A DNA stretch of 64,000 nucleotides from Hygrocybe punicea (Eukaryota > Basidiomycota > Agaricomycetes > Agaricales > Hygrophoraceae), in NCBI GenBank assembly GCA_963556145.1, contig OY744462.1, positions 2,480,001 through 2,544,000 of the forward strand, given 5' to 3'. Positions within the stretch are counted from its first letter, which is position 1, and the number at the start of each line of letters is the position of its first letter. Below the pieces are notes generated by a model. That model ran no database searches. It saw only the letters and a program-made list of their open reading frames with translations, and was not told the DNA's origin. Position numbers and translations under genes: made by a program. Of this stretch, positions 21,206 to 34,649 are shown piece after piece.

Positions 21206-24165
21206 CTGTTGAAATTGTTTAGAGAAGCTTCGTGCTTACATTAATGCCAAAAATCATCATGAAAATGGACCGTCCATAGTGATGCCTACGGCTCGCGGAT
21301 CAAATCTATGAAGTGCATCGAGGATGTCCATCATCGACAGATGGATCTTCACCATCAACGGATGGATCCCAACGTAGCCATTGATGTTCAAGGGAACTTC
21401 GATTCTACGATCCGTAGAATTGCGGAAAAATAGGCCTTCCACCGAAATGTACCGTGGTATGATGAGAAGAATGTTTCTGGCCCCATGACCTTTGTTTACT
21501 GAGTCAATTAAGAAAGTTGATCATCTGTGCACCGAACCACAAGGCCTCATCAGCACGTGGGGGATGTCCATAGTCCACCAGGGCCCTTTCTGGCACCGTA
21601 TTCTAGTAAGTGACAACACCAAATCGTGAATGCACCTTCTACCATCGATCGCTGTTGTTTGGGTGACAGGTAGGGCGCGGTAAGACTAGATAGTACAACC
21701 ACCGAAGCCACACTGATCCCAAGGGTCCTGTGGAGAGGACGACAGATGGTTCGACAAAAGTCGCCCTGGTTTCGGATTTGGGAAGATGTACATTACGTGT
21801 GGAGATGACTCGGTAGAGTGCCCGAAAGTAGTATAACTGGAACCTTCCAGCGTAGGTGCCGAGATTTTGAGACCTCCAAGCGTCTTTCGTGCAAAGGCTG
21901 AAGAAAGTATTAGGAAAGAAATATTTAGCAGTCGGTCGTGTGTCCTTGTATGACTGAACGGAGGGAGAGTTCACCAAGAAAGACCAAGGGCAGAAGCGGT
22001 ACGTGCGATATAAAAAGCAACTGTGGGGCGGCCTTCCCTTCTTATGATGCCATTCCAAAGGCATACCAGTAAGGTCCCTGATTATGAGAGCTCAGGTACT
22101 CGCACTGTATCAGAAATTTGCCGATATGGCGGCGCGGACAAATATGCACGGTGAAACAAACTCTGAAATACGATTCTTCCAGCGTCTGAAGCGAAATACG
22201 TGAAATGAAGTGTGGTTACTCGGGTGTGACGCACAGTTTTCCACTCCAACGACCACCGTCCTTAGCCGTAAGGTTAGCTTACGCTCAGACCGGACAAGGC
22301 CCTGCTGGCAGGGGCTCGATTAGGCTACATAAGAATGCCCACAAGCCAGATCCAAGCAAGCAACAAGCCCAGGGGTGGAACCAGAAAAGTCGGCGAAGGA
22401 GTGTGAGCATTGGGTGCAAAAGAGGAATCAGAATAGCGTTCTATCAGCGATTGTGATAGGTTTGGAGATCAGTATTGAGTACTATATTGAGTTTGCAAAC
22501 TCACGCTCAAAATCGATATCGGCAACTCCGGAATGGAACAGCGTATACACGTAACCCAAGATTTGCTTCCGCACAAAAGAACGGTAAGTTATGTCCGTGA
22601 ACTTGGTTCCTAACGGCTCCAGTGGGACCCGAGAGATAAATATGGTTGTGTCTTCAAAGGGCTATTTTCACCACCTGCAAGTCTCGATCCAACATTTGTA
22701 GTACTAGTATGAATGCATACCCGTACAAGCTAGCTTGAGTTCGGCACTTTTGATCACCAGCTTCTGGGCTGGCCTACCACTCAATTCGGATAGCGAATTT
22801 CCACGCAAGTAGGGCGCAACAAACGCCTTGGGAAGAAGGTACGATCATGGTCATGTATGACCACTGTCACCACCTAATCTCTACCCCGTTTGATTGCCAT
22901 AAACTTGTCAATCGAAAATCGACATTCAGAGATGCAGAACATGAGGCAGATGGGGGGACGAAATGAGATATGCGATTTAAGGGGCAAATCTGATATACAC
23001 AGCGAGGAAAGCACTACATACATGAACCCAAAATCATTATCCGAGCAGTCCTTTTCTGAGTCTACGTACTATACAGAAAACGAACGAGTAGTCCATGGGG
23101 TGGTCTATGATACTATTGACACGCCGGCGGCACTGGGAGCCAAAGCTCAGCGAGCAACGACAATGGGGCTACCAAAACCTACGGCAATGTAGTTGTCTTT
23201 CCGCCGTCTTGTTTGATGACCAGAACTTGGGTGCCCTGCATCGTCATTACCGTCAGCATAGCAGCGAGCTGTCGACGACGAACGCTCACGTCGGCCATAC
23301 GGCTGGTGGATTGTACTGTTCCGTATTTTATCTCTCCATTAGCCCCCCAGTAAAAGACTCTGGTACCATTCTATAGAGAGGTGTCAATGTCAGGCAGTAG
23401 CAGGTGGGATATTGGAGTTACGGGGAATGCGTTCATAGCCAAGATAGTGATGTCAAGGCGAGCTGCGATGACGAGGGATTTATGGACGAGGCTTGAGAGG
23501 GTGCCCTTATATAACTCCCAAGAGGAATTAACGCTCCATTGCCCGATCGAATCCAGGTGATGTTTCCGAGAGGCAAATCTGTGTGATAGGGCCTTTCGCA
23601 GAATGTGGTAACTTGTTAAATTGATTTAGTCATAACAAAATCGCTTACGCAGGAGACTGGCAGAAATATATTGCTGCTAGGAAAGGAAGAGAGTCGTTTG
23701 CCGACGGCAGAAGTAGTAAATTTTCATCGTGTCCTCGCAGTCGTGGCCAAAGAAATGAATCAATCCAGCAGGGAAAGTGATCGGTCGCTGTCCAAGAAGG
23801 GCGTAGAGATTCCAATCTTGTGAACAGAAACCAATCTGCAGGTAATCGGAAATAACCCAAGGGCAGGCGTAACGTAGTCCTAACATGAATTTTAAATGTT
23901 ATGGCCTTGAGAGACGGCATGAGGTGATCCCCATTTCCACGTAATTGGACACGCTGAGGGTTCTGTCACAGACCGTGTTCAGGACCGGTAGTTGTGCCAG
24001 ACTCGTGCGGACGGTGCAGGCATTTTCATCTCGAAAGTCCCATGCTCGAAAATATTAGAACTTGACTGCCAGCTTGCAGAAGAGGGATCGTCACGGTTTG
24101 TCACAAAAGTGGACCCACCAAATATGCCGCCATCGTTAGGGCCGAAGAGCTCAGCACGTCATGAT
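21206..24165. other. gene-poor stretch
   Basis: No gene could be supported over almost 3 kb. A minus-strand frame at 21639-22064 (141 aa) shows no domain. Minus-strand frames between 23180 and 23920 contain a segment reading TRVFYWGANGEIKYG that resembles a beta-propeller lectin blade, but frames are broken and it may be a relic. Confidence 0.4.
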
Positions 24166-25672
24166 ATGTCGGTTATTCTTGTTACTGGATCGTACGACCA
24201 CGAGATTAGATTCTGGGAAGCGTGGAGTGGGATATGTTCGCGGACTATCGCTCGGTCAGGCGAATCGGGGGTGAGGTTGGGTAATTCGTCGACGCATGTC
24301 CTAGCTCACAGATATTCGTTGATCGTCACGGAATGAAAAACAGCAAGTCAATCGTCTAGCAATCTCGCCTGAGTCAGTATGTTTCATAGCTCCAGTTCTC
24401 TGGTTCGCTGAGGTGGATGTGGTAGCAAGCGTTTGTTGGCCGCTGCAATCCACAAGAAAGTGAACATTTATGAAATTGCCAGCACATCTTCGACGCCGGT
24501 GAATACTTTTTCACGATGTTGGTGTGGTTCTCATTGACGAACAGCCCTCTAATAGCTCATCACGTTTGAAGGACACTCCTTGAACGTTACCTCAGTGTCT
24601 TTTCATAGCGAGGGGAAGTGGCTAGTCACAGGAAGCGAGGATGGCACTATTAAAATTTGGGATCTTCGGTGCGTATTCGGCTTTTTGGTTTCCATACCGA
24701 GAATCCGAGTCATCGATTTGCATCAGAAGTTCGCACTTGCAACGAACATACGACAATTCAGCCCCTGGTTTGACGCCTCTCATTCCTCTGCACTAATCTG
24801 ATTTCTGACAGCACTTTAGTCAATGATGTCTGCGTTCATCCAAATCAGGGCGAACTCATATCTTGCGACCAAGCTGGCAGCATCAGGCAGTGGGATTTAT
24901 CTGAGAATCTCTGTTCCCACGAGCTCGTAAGTTGTCGCCCGAACCATGATTCCGAGCACATTTTCTTATACTTGTAAGGTCACAAGACTCCAGCAGGTGA
25001 CGTTCCAATTCGGTCAGTCACCTTAGCCTCCGATGGCTCCTGCCTAGTAGCAGGGAATAACAAGGTACGCCGTAACATGTACCTTTCTATTTCAAGCGAC
25101 ATACTTGGCTCTTAGGGCAAATGCTACGTATGGAAGGTCAATGAAGAAAGCTCGAATCTTCCACGATTCCAAGCGGTCACTAAGTTTCACGCTCATAACA
25201 AATACTTGACTCGTTGTCTCCTGAGTCCAGATGCCAAGCACGTTACGTTTGGTCTCGTCTCGTTGCGTCTTTGACAACTTGATCTTCTCTAGGTTCTTGG
25301 CTACTTGTTCTGCTGACACAACCATAAAAATTTGGTCAATATCACAAAATTACGAGTTCAAGCAAGAAAAAGTTCTTGTCGGACACCAGCGATGGGTTTG
25401 GGATTGCGCTTTCAGCGCTGACTCAGCTTATCTCGTCACGGGTAAATTCATCAGTATACGAAATCTTTTTTTTGCTTAAGCTTAATCGTGGTTCATTCTA
25501 GCATCCTCGGATCACACTGCCCGCCTTTGGGAGATGGCCTCGGGCGAGACTGTTCGGCAATATAGTGGTCATCACAAGGGTATGGACCCGTGTACCGCAG
25601 CTTTGGGACTACTAATACTTGCTTGATATTTCAGCCGCCGTTTGTTGTGCATTGCACGATGGAGCTAGTTAG
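24166..25672 (+). CDS. LST8: LST8, WD40 subunit of TOR complexes, 11 exons
   Basis: LST8/mLST8 binds the TOR kinase domain in TORC1 and TORC2. The ATG at 24166 gives the family start [20 protein letters not shown]. Exons: 24166-24270, 24344-24372, 24426-24498, 24556-24668, 24730-24767, 24820-24926, 24987-25064, 25116-25246, 25293-25441, 25502-25579, 25635-25672. This gives 312 aa (yeast Lst8 303 aa). WD blades are visible at [54 protein letters not shown] and [19 protein letters not shown], with linkers [12 protein letters not shown] and [14 protein letters not shown]. Several exons are very small (29 and 38 nt), yet all phases close. The C-terminus ([12 protein letters not shown]) matches the family. 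Confidence 0.96.
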
Positions 25673-27507
25673 GTCGTTCAAGCATCCCGTTTTGTAACGT
25701 TTACGGGTGCTCTTACCCATCGGACGTTCCTGTCATATGTAACCATTCTTCGAGCCCGCCCATAAATCGAAAGCCTTCTTATTCGTGCGTGAATCAAGAA
25801 ATGAAGATCGATTGTGTTTCACATGTTCAGAACGAAAAACCTGCTTCATGGACGTTCACAACCTTCGAAGTTGTGTGGGTAAATTTCTCAAGGCCTCGTG
25901 GCCAGTCTAGACTCGAAGCAAACGAAGCCTCGAAACGCTCACCCCAAAGACGTTGGAGTCACTGAGCGGCGTCGGGGGAAAGAAGCCAATGATTCTTTGT
26001 TGGATTGATGGAACGTCGGTATACCAGGAGTTTGAACTGTGCGTTTGAATGAAGCATAAAAAGTGAAAAGTCTCGGATCTGGAATCACCAGTTCGCAAGT
26101 TCTACATTCTTCGACGAAAAAGCAGTCACCACAATCACGGTGTATATACACGGGGATGAAATAATTGTGGCCGCTCGGAGGTCTGCACTGTGCGCCACAA
26201 TGTGGAAATTAATTGTTCTTGTTACGAGGGCCCTCAAAAGTCAAATTTGCCGTTCAATAGCGTCTCAGCATGTACAAGGGACTACAGCGTCCGTAGCCAC
26301 ACGTGCTTCTCTTGTTCTTGAAGCTATTGTACATTGGGATAACCAAACAAGGTGCATTTCTTCCACCCTGGATTGTCTGACCTGTGCAGAAATTATTATT
26401 GGTTCGGACGTTTTCAGGACCTTCATTTCGTCTTTCTGGCGCTTCAAAAGTTATGGAACGAACCATGGGAAATTCCGACACCCAGGTTGGCAACGATTAG
26501 CCAAATGTTGCTGGCGACTTGTCCCCTTGTCGAAGAGTTGGGTGCCATCACTGATGGGACGTCGCTCAATACACATCTACGTAGTCCGGTGTCAGTACTA
26601 GGTCGTTAAGGTTAGCACGACACAATCAACAACCTCTTGTCTTTCGCCGGCTGTTTCCTTGCGTATGGCAGTGGTTCAAGGTCATTATCGGAAAGGTCCC
26701 GAGTCCTGGTCGGCTCGAAACGAGCTGTTCCCTGTAGATTGAATCAATTGGTTTTTTGGCGAAAGGAGAACATCGAGCCTGTGTACATACGCCACATGAT
26801 GCTGTATTTTTTTTCCTGTTCGACTTGTTGCAGAATGCGTCCGACGCCAGGTTGTTGTCTCCGCCAGGTTGTTGTCTCCATTAATTTCAGTCGCTCCGAC
26901 ATTGTAGGGGCAATGGAAAGGCTGCATGTGTACGTTTCGATGTCACCATTTTTTGGCACTTTTCTCAAGCGACGAGTTCGCAGTCGTATGGCGAAAGCTA
27001 CGGCCCGAGACCCGGGCTCCGTTCGTCTCGCTCGTGCAGCTCCTTGGAAATCTGATGACAGGACAGTTTGCGTGTTGTGTGTAGGTGTACTACTGGGCTT
27101 GAGGGCTCTGGATTCCGTGTGATAGCGATCAACGCCAAGGGGTCGGGAACGGTTGGCCATTCGTCGTGACCTTGATGTGATATTGAAAGGGATGGGGGTG
27201 GGGGAGGGATGGGGAATGAGCTCGAGTCCGCTGTGCCAGCAGATCACTGTGAGATCACTCGGAAACGCCAGCCACCTGATTGGCTGCATGACGGGACGCC
27301 GCTTTTATTTCGGGCCATCGGGTTTTTGAGAGCTCCTTTTCGGCTTTGTCAATAATGGGAGGTCCGAGTCAGACTCAGCTCAGTTGATATGGAGCGTTTC
27401 TCCGCTGTCCCCCTCCTTTTCTCTTGGTGAGAGCCATCGTTGTTGCGGAGAGTTCAATTCTTACCGACAGTCTCGGTGCTTGTCTCCTTTTTTCCTCTCT
27501 CTTTTCT
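25673..27507. other. intergenic, possible gene relics
   Basis: The plus frame 26352-26609 contains a stretch (LHFVFLALQKLWNEPWEIP) that recalls LRR/F-box-type mushroom proteins but is not embedded in a supportable gene. A minus frame at 26744-27289 is Arg-rich and featureless. The last few hundred bases should contain the GLT1 promoter. Confidence 0.35.
26845..26878. repeat. 17-bp tandem duplication
   Basis: The unit CGCCAGGTTGTTGTCTC occurs twice without spacer. No coding context. Confidence 0.8.
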
Positions 27508-30500
27508 ATGGCCTTCTCCTTGGTCCACAACGCACATCCTGCTCCAGTTCTTCTTCCCCTCGTTTCTGAGACCGCATCTCTACAGAATATCTATGGCTTC
27601 AACGCAGTCGAGCGTGATCCCGATTCCTGGTCTGGCTCCATGCCTGCCAATCAAGGCCTCTATCTCAATGAACACGAGAAAGATGCGTGTGGTGTAGGCT
27701 TCATTTGCCACATCAAGGGTGAAGCGAACCACAAAATTGTATCTGATGCCCGTCAACTCCTCTGTGCCATGACCCACAGAGGGGCAACCGGAGCAGACAG
27801 TCGCGACGGGGATGGTGCCGGTGTAATGACCGCCATTCCTCACGCTTTCTTTCAACGGGAGGCTGAAAGGGACTTGGGTTGCACTCTTCCCGACCCGGGA
27901 GAATATGCTGTTGGCAACGTATTTTTCAAGGCCAACGATCCTCAGTTGCAAAGTTTTCAAGCCGTTTTCTCAAAAATCGCAATTGGTCTAGGATTACGCG
28001 TTTTAGGGTGGAGGGAAGTTCCTGCAGATGGAACTATTCTTGGTCCTGCAGCAAGCAGCACAGAACCTGCAATTTATCAACCATTCGTCGTCCTCCGTGC
28101 TCACTACGGTGATGGAACCGTGAGCCAGCGTGGTGTCTTCGATGCAAAACACTTTGAACGTCAACTTTATGTCCTGCGTAAGCACGCAACGCACAGCATG
28201 TTTGTGGTTTCTGTTCTTCTATTCTTCTCGATGTAAGCTCAACACGCAATTTCAACTTCTCATCACTTAAAGTACGCTCGCGCGAGGGTTTTACGTCTGC
28301 TCTCTTTCCTCCAAGAACATCGTGTACAAGGGACAACTTTGCCCTCCCCAAGTGTACAATTACTACCATGACCTCAATCATGTTCTATATCGCTCTCACT
28401 TTACCTTGGTTCATTCCCGTTTCTCGACCAACACTTTCCCTAGTTGGGATCGCGCCCAACCTTTGAGATGGGCCGCACATAATGGTTAGTATTTTTTTGT
28501 CCATACACGCACAAGTCCGCTGTGACAATGGTTTCTCCAGGTGAAATAAACACCATCCGTGGTAATAGAAATTGGATGCGTGCACGCGAAGGTGTTTTGT
28601 CCTCGGCACATTTTGGTGATCAGCTGGATCTTCTCTACCCCATAATTGAGGGCAATGGTTCTGATTCTGCAGCCTTCGACAACGTGCTTGAATTGCTTGT
28701 TGTCAACGGTGTTGTCACCCTTCCAGAAGCTGTAATGATGTTGGTTCCTGAAGCCTGGCAAGGCAACGACAGTATGGATCCACAGAAGAAAGCCTTCTAC
28801 AATTGGGCTGCGTGCCTTCAAGAGCCCTGGGACGGTCCGGCACTGTTCGCGTTTAGTGATGGCCGTTACTGTGGGGCAAACCTCGACAGAAATGGTCTGA
28901 GGCCCTGTAGGTTTGTGGTTACGAACGACGATATCATGGTGTGTGCGTCTGAAGTTGGTGCACTGTCCATACCTCCGGAAAAGGTCGTCCAGAAAGGTCG
29001 ACTCAAACCTGGACGCATGCTTCTTGTGGACACACTAGAGGGAAGAATCGTAGACGACAAGGAATTGAAGCTCAACACGGCAACAAAACAAAACTTTGCC
29101 TCTTGGGTCGAAACACACGTCCTTCACGTCCCAAACATCGTCAAACGCGTCAAACGCAGCAATACTTCAATTGATCCCACTCTTGATGACACCACGCTTA
29201 GTACAGACCCCAAACTTCTTGCTTTCGGTTTTACTGTCGAGCAGTTGAATTTGCTTATGCTTCCTATGGTATCGGAGGGTAAAGAGGCGTTGGGATCCAT
29301 GGGTAATGATGCCCCTCTGGCAACTTTAGCAACCCAACCACGCATTATATATGATTATTTCCGGCAGCTTTTCGCTCAGGTGACGAACCCACCTATCGAT
29401 TCCATCCGAGAAAGTATTGTCATGTCACTCGAAGCGTATGTTGGACCAGAGGGTAACTTGCTGGAAATGAAGCCAGAGCAGTGCCATCGCATCCTTCTCC
29501 CTTCCCCTCTTATTTCGATCGAGGAGATGAATGCCATGAAGAACCTCAAATTGGCGTATAGCAGTTGGCCTTCGATCACGATTGATATTACTTTCGCAAA
29601 GGAGGACGGGTTACCTGGTTATGAACTTGCCCTCGAACGGGTATGTTGTGAGGCGACGCAAGCCATCGACGACGGCATCAAGGTCGTCGTCTTATCCGAT
29701 CGTGCTACTGGGCCCGACCGTGTTCCTTTGTCGGCATTGGTCGCTTGTGGCGGGGTCCACCATCACCTTGTCTTGCAGAAGAAGCGCGCCAAGATTGCTC
29801 TCCTTGTTGAGACTGGTGAAGCTCGTGAAGTGCATCACCTGTGTGTCCTTGTTGGCTATGGTGCCGATGCCATTTGCCCGTGGTTGATGATGGAAACCAT
29901 TCATAAGATCGGACGGGAAGGGCTGTACGTTCTAGCTTGCGTTGCGTTCCCCTTGTCTGTTTGCTCACAAATGGTTTCAGTATTAAAAGTGGCCAGTCCA
30001 TCAGCGAACTCATGATCAATTATCGGCATTCCATTAATGATGGAATTCTCAAAGTCATGTCCAAGATGGGCATATCAACCCTTCAATCGTATAAAGGAGC
30101 ACAGATTTTCGAAGCCCTCGGACTCCACAGCGAGGTAGTGGAGCGTTGTTTTATTGGTACCGCTAGCCGTGTCCAAGGCACTACCTTTAACCTTCTTGCT
30201 ATGGATGCATTCGAACTCCATGAACGTGGATGGCCGAGTCGGGAGACCCTCATTCCGCCTGGGATGCCAGAATCTGGTGAATATCATTGGCGTGACGGGG
30301 GAGAAGCGCATATAAACGACCCTGCTGGTATTGCTAATCTGCAGGATGCCGTAAGAGAGAAGAATCAGACGGCTTACGACGCATATGCAAGCAATGCCAA
30401 CGACCAGGCTAAAGGTGTTCACTTGCGGGGATTACTAGAATTCCGATATGAAAATGTGACGCCTATTCCAATTGAACAAGTTGAGCCTTGGAACGAGATT

Positions 30501-33500
30501 GTAAGGCGGTTCGTTACTGGTGCTATGTCGTACGGATCCATATCGATGGAGGCGCATTCTACACTAGCTTTGGCCATGAATCGTTTGGGTGGAAAGTCGA
30601 ATACTGGGGAAGGCGGCGAAGATGCAGAGCGGTCTCTCGTGTTAAGCAACGGTGATACCATGAGGTCGGCTATCAAACAAGTTGCCTCGGGGCGGTTTGG
30701 AGTGACATCCAACTATCTTGCTGATGCTGACGAATTACAAATCAAGATGGCCCAGGGGGCTAAGCCTGGTGAAGGAGGCGAACTTCCAGGTCACAAGGTT
30801 TCTCTGCCGATTGCGCGTACACGTCATTCTACTGCGGGTGTCGGTCTCATTTCTCCGCCACCTCACCATGACATCTACTCAATCGAAGATCTCAAACAAC
30901 TCATTTACGATTTGAAGTGTTCCAATCCCCGTTCGCGTATATCTGTGAAACTGGTATCTGAAGTTGGGGTGGGAATCGTCGCTAGTGGTGTAGCCAAGGC
31001 GAAGGCAGATCATATTTTAATATCCGGTCACGACGGGGGTACTGGCGCCTCGAAGTGGACTGGTATCAAATACGCCGGTCTGCCTTGGGAGTTAGGTCTT
31101 GCCGAGACGCACCAGACCCTTGTATTGAACGATCTACGGGGTCGTGTGACGGTCCAGACGGATGGTCAAATTCGAACTGGTCGTGACATCGCTATCGCTT
31201 GCCTACTTGGTGCGGAAGAGTGGGGCTTCGCAACCACGCCTTTGATCGCAATGGGTTGCATTATGATGAGGAAATGTCATTGTGAGTTCAGTGAAATACT
31301 CCGGCTGCTCTGATTAACTTGCCGTTTTGTAGTGAATACCTGCCCCGTTGGGATCGCCACTCAAGACCCCCAACTCCGCGCCAAGTTCGCGGGCCAACCT
31401 GAACAAGTTATTAATTTCTTCTATTACCTTGCAGAGGAGCTGCGTGGCTATATGGCGAAATTGGGATTGCGTACCATCAACGAGATGGTGGGCAGAGCCG
31501 ATTTACTAAAGGTTAACGAGAAACTCCGGACACTCAAGACAGCTCATCTCGATCTGTCTGCAGTATTGAAACCTGCGTGGCAGATGCGGCCGGGAGCGGC
31601 CACTTACCGCGTTCTCCAGCAAGATCACAAACTGTACATTCGCCTTGACAACAAATTCATTGACGAATCTGAACCCGCGCTTACCAAAGGTCTTCCTGTT
31701 CACATTGAATGTGATGTCACCAACACAGATCGTGCCTTGGGAGTGTCTTTATCTTATCGCATCTCAAAGCTGTACGGCGAGGAGGGTCTTCCCAAGGACA
31801 CAATACACATTCGCATGAGAGGGTCGGCCGGACAATCATGTGGAGCATTCCTTGCTTCGGGCATCACCATCGAACTCGAAGGTGATGCAAATGACTATGT
31901 TGGGAAAGGTCTCTCTGGAGGTCGCCTCATTGTGTATCCCCCAAAGCAGTCGACTTTTAAGGCAGAGGAGAACATTATCATTGGTAATGTATGTCTCTAT
32001 GGCGCGACATCTGGCGAAGCCTTCATCCGTGGAATTGCCGCGGAACGGTTCGCTGTCCGTAACTCTGGAGCTAACGCTGTTGTCGAGGGAACTGGGGACC
32101 ATGGATGCGAGTACATGACGGGTGGTCGGGTAGTCGTCCTTGGTATCACCGGCCGGAACTTTGCCGCAGGAATGAGTGGTGGCATTGCCTATGTTCTTGA
32201 CACCGCACATACATTTGCCTCAAAGGTGAACATGGAGATGGTAGAGTTGGGGAAAGTCACTGATCCCAGAGAAATTGCCGCTCTGCGTAGTCTCATCGAA
32301 GATCACCGCCACTACACTGGTTCCGAAGTCGCCAACCGTGTGCTGCACGACTTCCACCATGTTCTGCCCTTATTTGTTCGTGTTATGCCCCTGGATTATA
32401 AGCGAGTTCTGGAAGAACAAGCGGCCAAGGAGAAGGAGGATAAAATGAGGTTGAACGTCATAGACTGGATCCCTTCACGCACGGCAAGCCAAGTGGATCT
32501 CGCTTCCGAAGGCTTAGAGGACATCTTATTACCCAAGAGTCCGCCTAACCCCGTTATCCAGAAACGCCACGAGCCGTCCCTTGTGGACATGGAAGATTCC
32601 CTGCTTGACGAATCCGCCAGCAAACAGCGGCTTCAAAAAGTTGATAAGAGCCGTGGTTTTATGAAGTATCGGCGCTTGAATGAAGCGTACCGTCCTCCTC
32701 GGAAACGAGTTAAGGACTGGAATGAAATTTCAACCCGATTAACGGAGAGCGAACTCAAATATCAGTCTGCACGGTGTATGGACTGCGGTGTTCCTTTTTG
32801 CCAATCTGATTCTGGTTGCCCCGTCTCCAACATCATTCCCAAGTGGAATGACCTGGTATTCAAAGGTCAATGGAGAGACGCGTTAAATCGGCTTCTTTTG
32901 ACGAACAATTTCCCCGAATTTACCGGCCGCGTGTGCCCTGCCCCATGTGAAGGTGCATGTGTGCTCGGTATCAATGAACAACCGGTGGGCATCAAAAGTA
33001 TTGAATGTGCCATCATCGATAAGGCTAGTTTGGTTGGCCACCTTCAGTTTCGTGGGGCTGATTTTTGTCTTATTGATCTAGGGTTTCGAAATGGGCTGGA
33101 TGACGCCAAACCCTCCTGCCTTCCGAACTGGCAAGAAGATTGCTATCATTGGATCAGGTCCTGCAGGATTAGCTTGCGCCGATCAGTTGAATAAAGCTGG
33201 TCATTTGGTGACTGTCTATGACCGTAATGATCGAATGGGTGGTCTCCTCATGTATGGCATTCCAAAGTACGTATCCTCAGAGCTGCAGCTTTCTGAAAGG
33301 AGCTTGACATATTGCCAATAGCATGAAACTGGAGAAGTCCGTGGTTCAGCGGCGTCTAGACTTGATGACTGCTGAAGGAGTGGTAAGCCGGCATTACTAT
33401 CACTGGTTTTGTTTGGATTTGAGTATCTCCTCCCAGACATTCGTGTCCAATGCCCACGTTGGTGTCAATGTCGATGCTTCCAAGCTTCACGCCAACAGCG

Positions 33501-34649
33501 ATGCCGTTGTAATATGCACTGGTGCGACATGGCCTCGCGATTTAAAGATACGAAACCGCGAGGCGGACGGTATCCATTTTGCCATGGAATTCTTGCAGGT
33601 TCTTACATCTACCAACAATTTTGCCTGTTAAAAGCCTTATTCTTGTGCCTCCGATATAGTTGAACACCAAATCTCTTCTGGACACCGAGTTGCAGGATGG
33701 TAACTATATCAACGCTCGGGATAAAGACGTGATCGTCATAGGTGGTGGTGATACCGGCAATGACTGCATCGGCACGTCTATACGTCACCGGGCGAAGTCC
33801 GTGACCAACTTTGAACTGTTACCAAGGCCACCTCCCGCACGAGAGAGAGATAATCCCTGGCCGCAGTGGCCAAGGCAAGTATCATCCATTTTGTTGTGCA
33901 GAAATCAATCTGACATAATGATATAGAATCTTCCGCACGGACTACGGTCATACTGAAGTTGCTGCACATTTTGGCACGGGTGAGGTTAACAGTGTTTGTG
34001 ATCACAATAGAGTTATAACTTTTTCGGTCTCAGATCCAAGGGAGTATTGCATATCAACCAAAGAATTTGTTGTGGATAAAGATGGCAAGCTTGAGGGGCT
34101 GAATACCGGTAAGTTAGTCTTGTGACACCTGGATGTATCCATTCTCAAATTTGGCGATCAACAAAGTCCGTGTTGAATGGACGAAAGACAGCAGGGGGAG
34201 ATGGAAGATGGAGGAAGTACCCGGGTCGGAGAAATTCTTCCCGGCGCAATTGGTCCTTTTAGCGCTTGGGTTTTTGGGTCCTCAGACTGAAGTGATTAAC
34301 GCCCTTGGTGTAAAACAAGACGCCAAATCGAATATACAGACTCCCCTCAAGGTATGGGTGACGGTTAACCAGGCCTGTTTACGACTCATCCATGCATACC
34401 AGAAATACTCTACTGATGTAGATGGCGTATTCGCTGCTGGTGACTGTCGTCGAGGCCAGTCTCTAATCGTCTGGGGCATCAAGTGAGGACACACTCTCAT
34501 TCGCGGCCGTGCTCTGATGTCGAATTTTCAGTGAGGGACGTGGCGCTGCTGCCGAGGTTGATTCCTGGCTCAGTTCCGGCACTACTCGGCTACCAGGCGC
34601 TGGAGGCATCAAGTCTAGGGTCAGTGACGAGCGACTCCTCATGTTTTAA
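27508..34649 (+). CDS. GLT1: NADH-dependent glutamate synthase (GOGAT), 14 exons
   Basis: Transfers the amide of glutamine to 2-oxoglutarate, giving two glutamates. Exons: 27508-28199, 28273-28484, 28541-29924, 29981-31281, 31333-33032, 33082-33266, 33322-33382, 33437-33598, 33660-33874, 33927-33979, 34034-34108, 34167-34351, 34403-34482, 34532-34649; about 2140 aa (yeast 2145). The class II glutaminase starts at Cys61 (EKDACGVGF), so a 60-residue propeptide is probably removed. The FMN domain holds [15 protein letters not shown] and [12 protein letters not shown]. The 3Fe-4S ligands are C-x5-C-x4-C across the exon 4/5 junction ([12 protein letters not shown]). The GXGXG domain follows. The C-terminal beta-subunit region carries CMDCGVPFC and GCPVSN, two Rossmann motifs ([22 protein letters not shown]) and [19 protein letters not shown]. 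The intron at 33875 uses a GC donor. An in-frame start upstream of 27508 is possible. Confidence 0.97.

Noticed and set aside
26352..26609. Short frame resembling mushroom LRR/F-box proteins
   Set aside because: Too short, with no companion exons that keep frame; at best a relic.
26744..27289. 181-codon minus-strand Arg-rich frame upstream of GLT1
   Set aside because: Overlaps an equally long plus-strand frame; neither has a domain, and the region is the likely GLT1 promoter.
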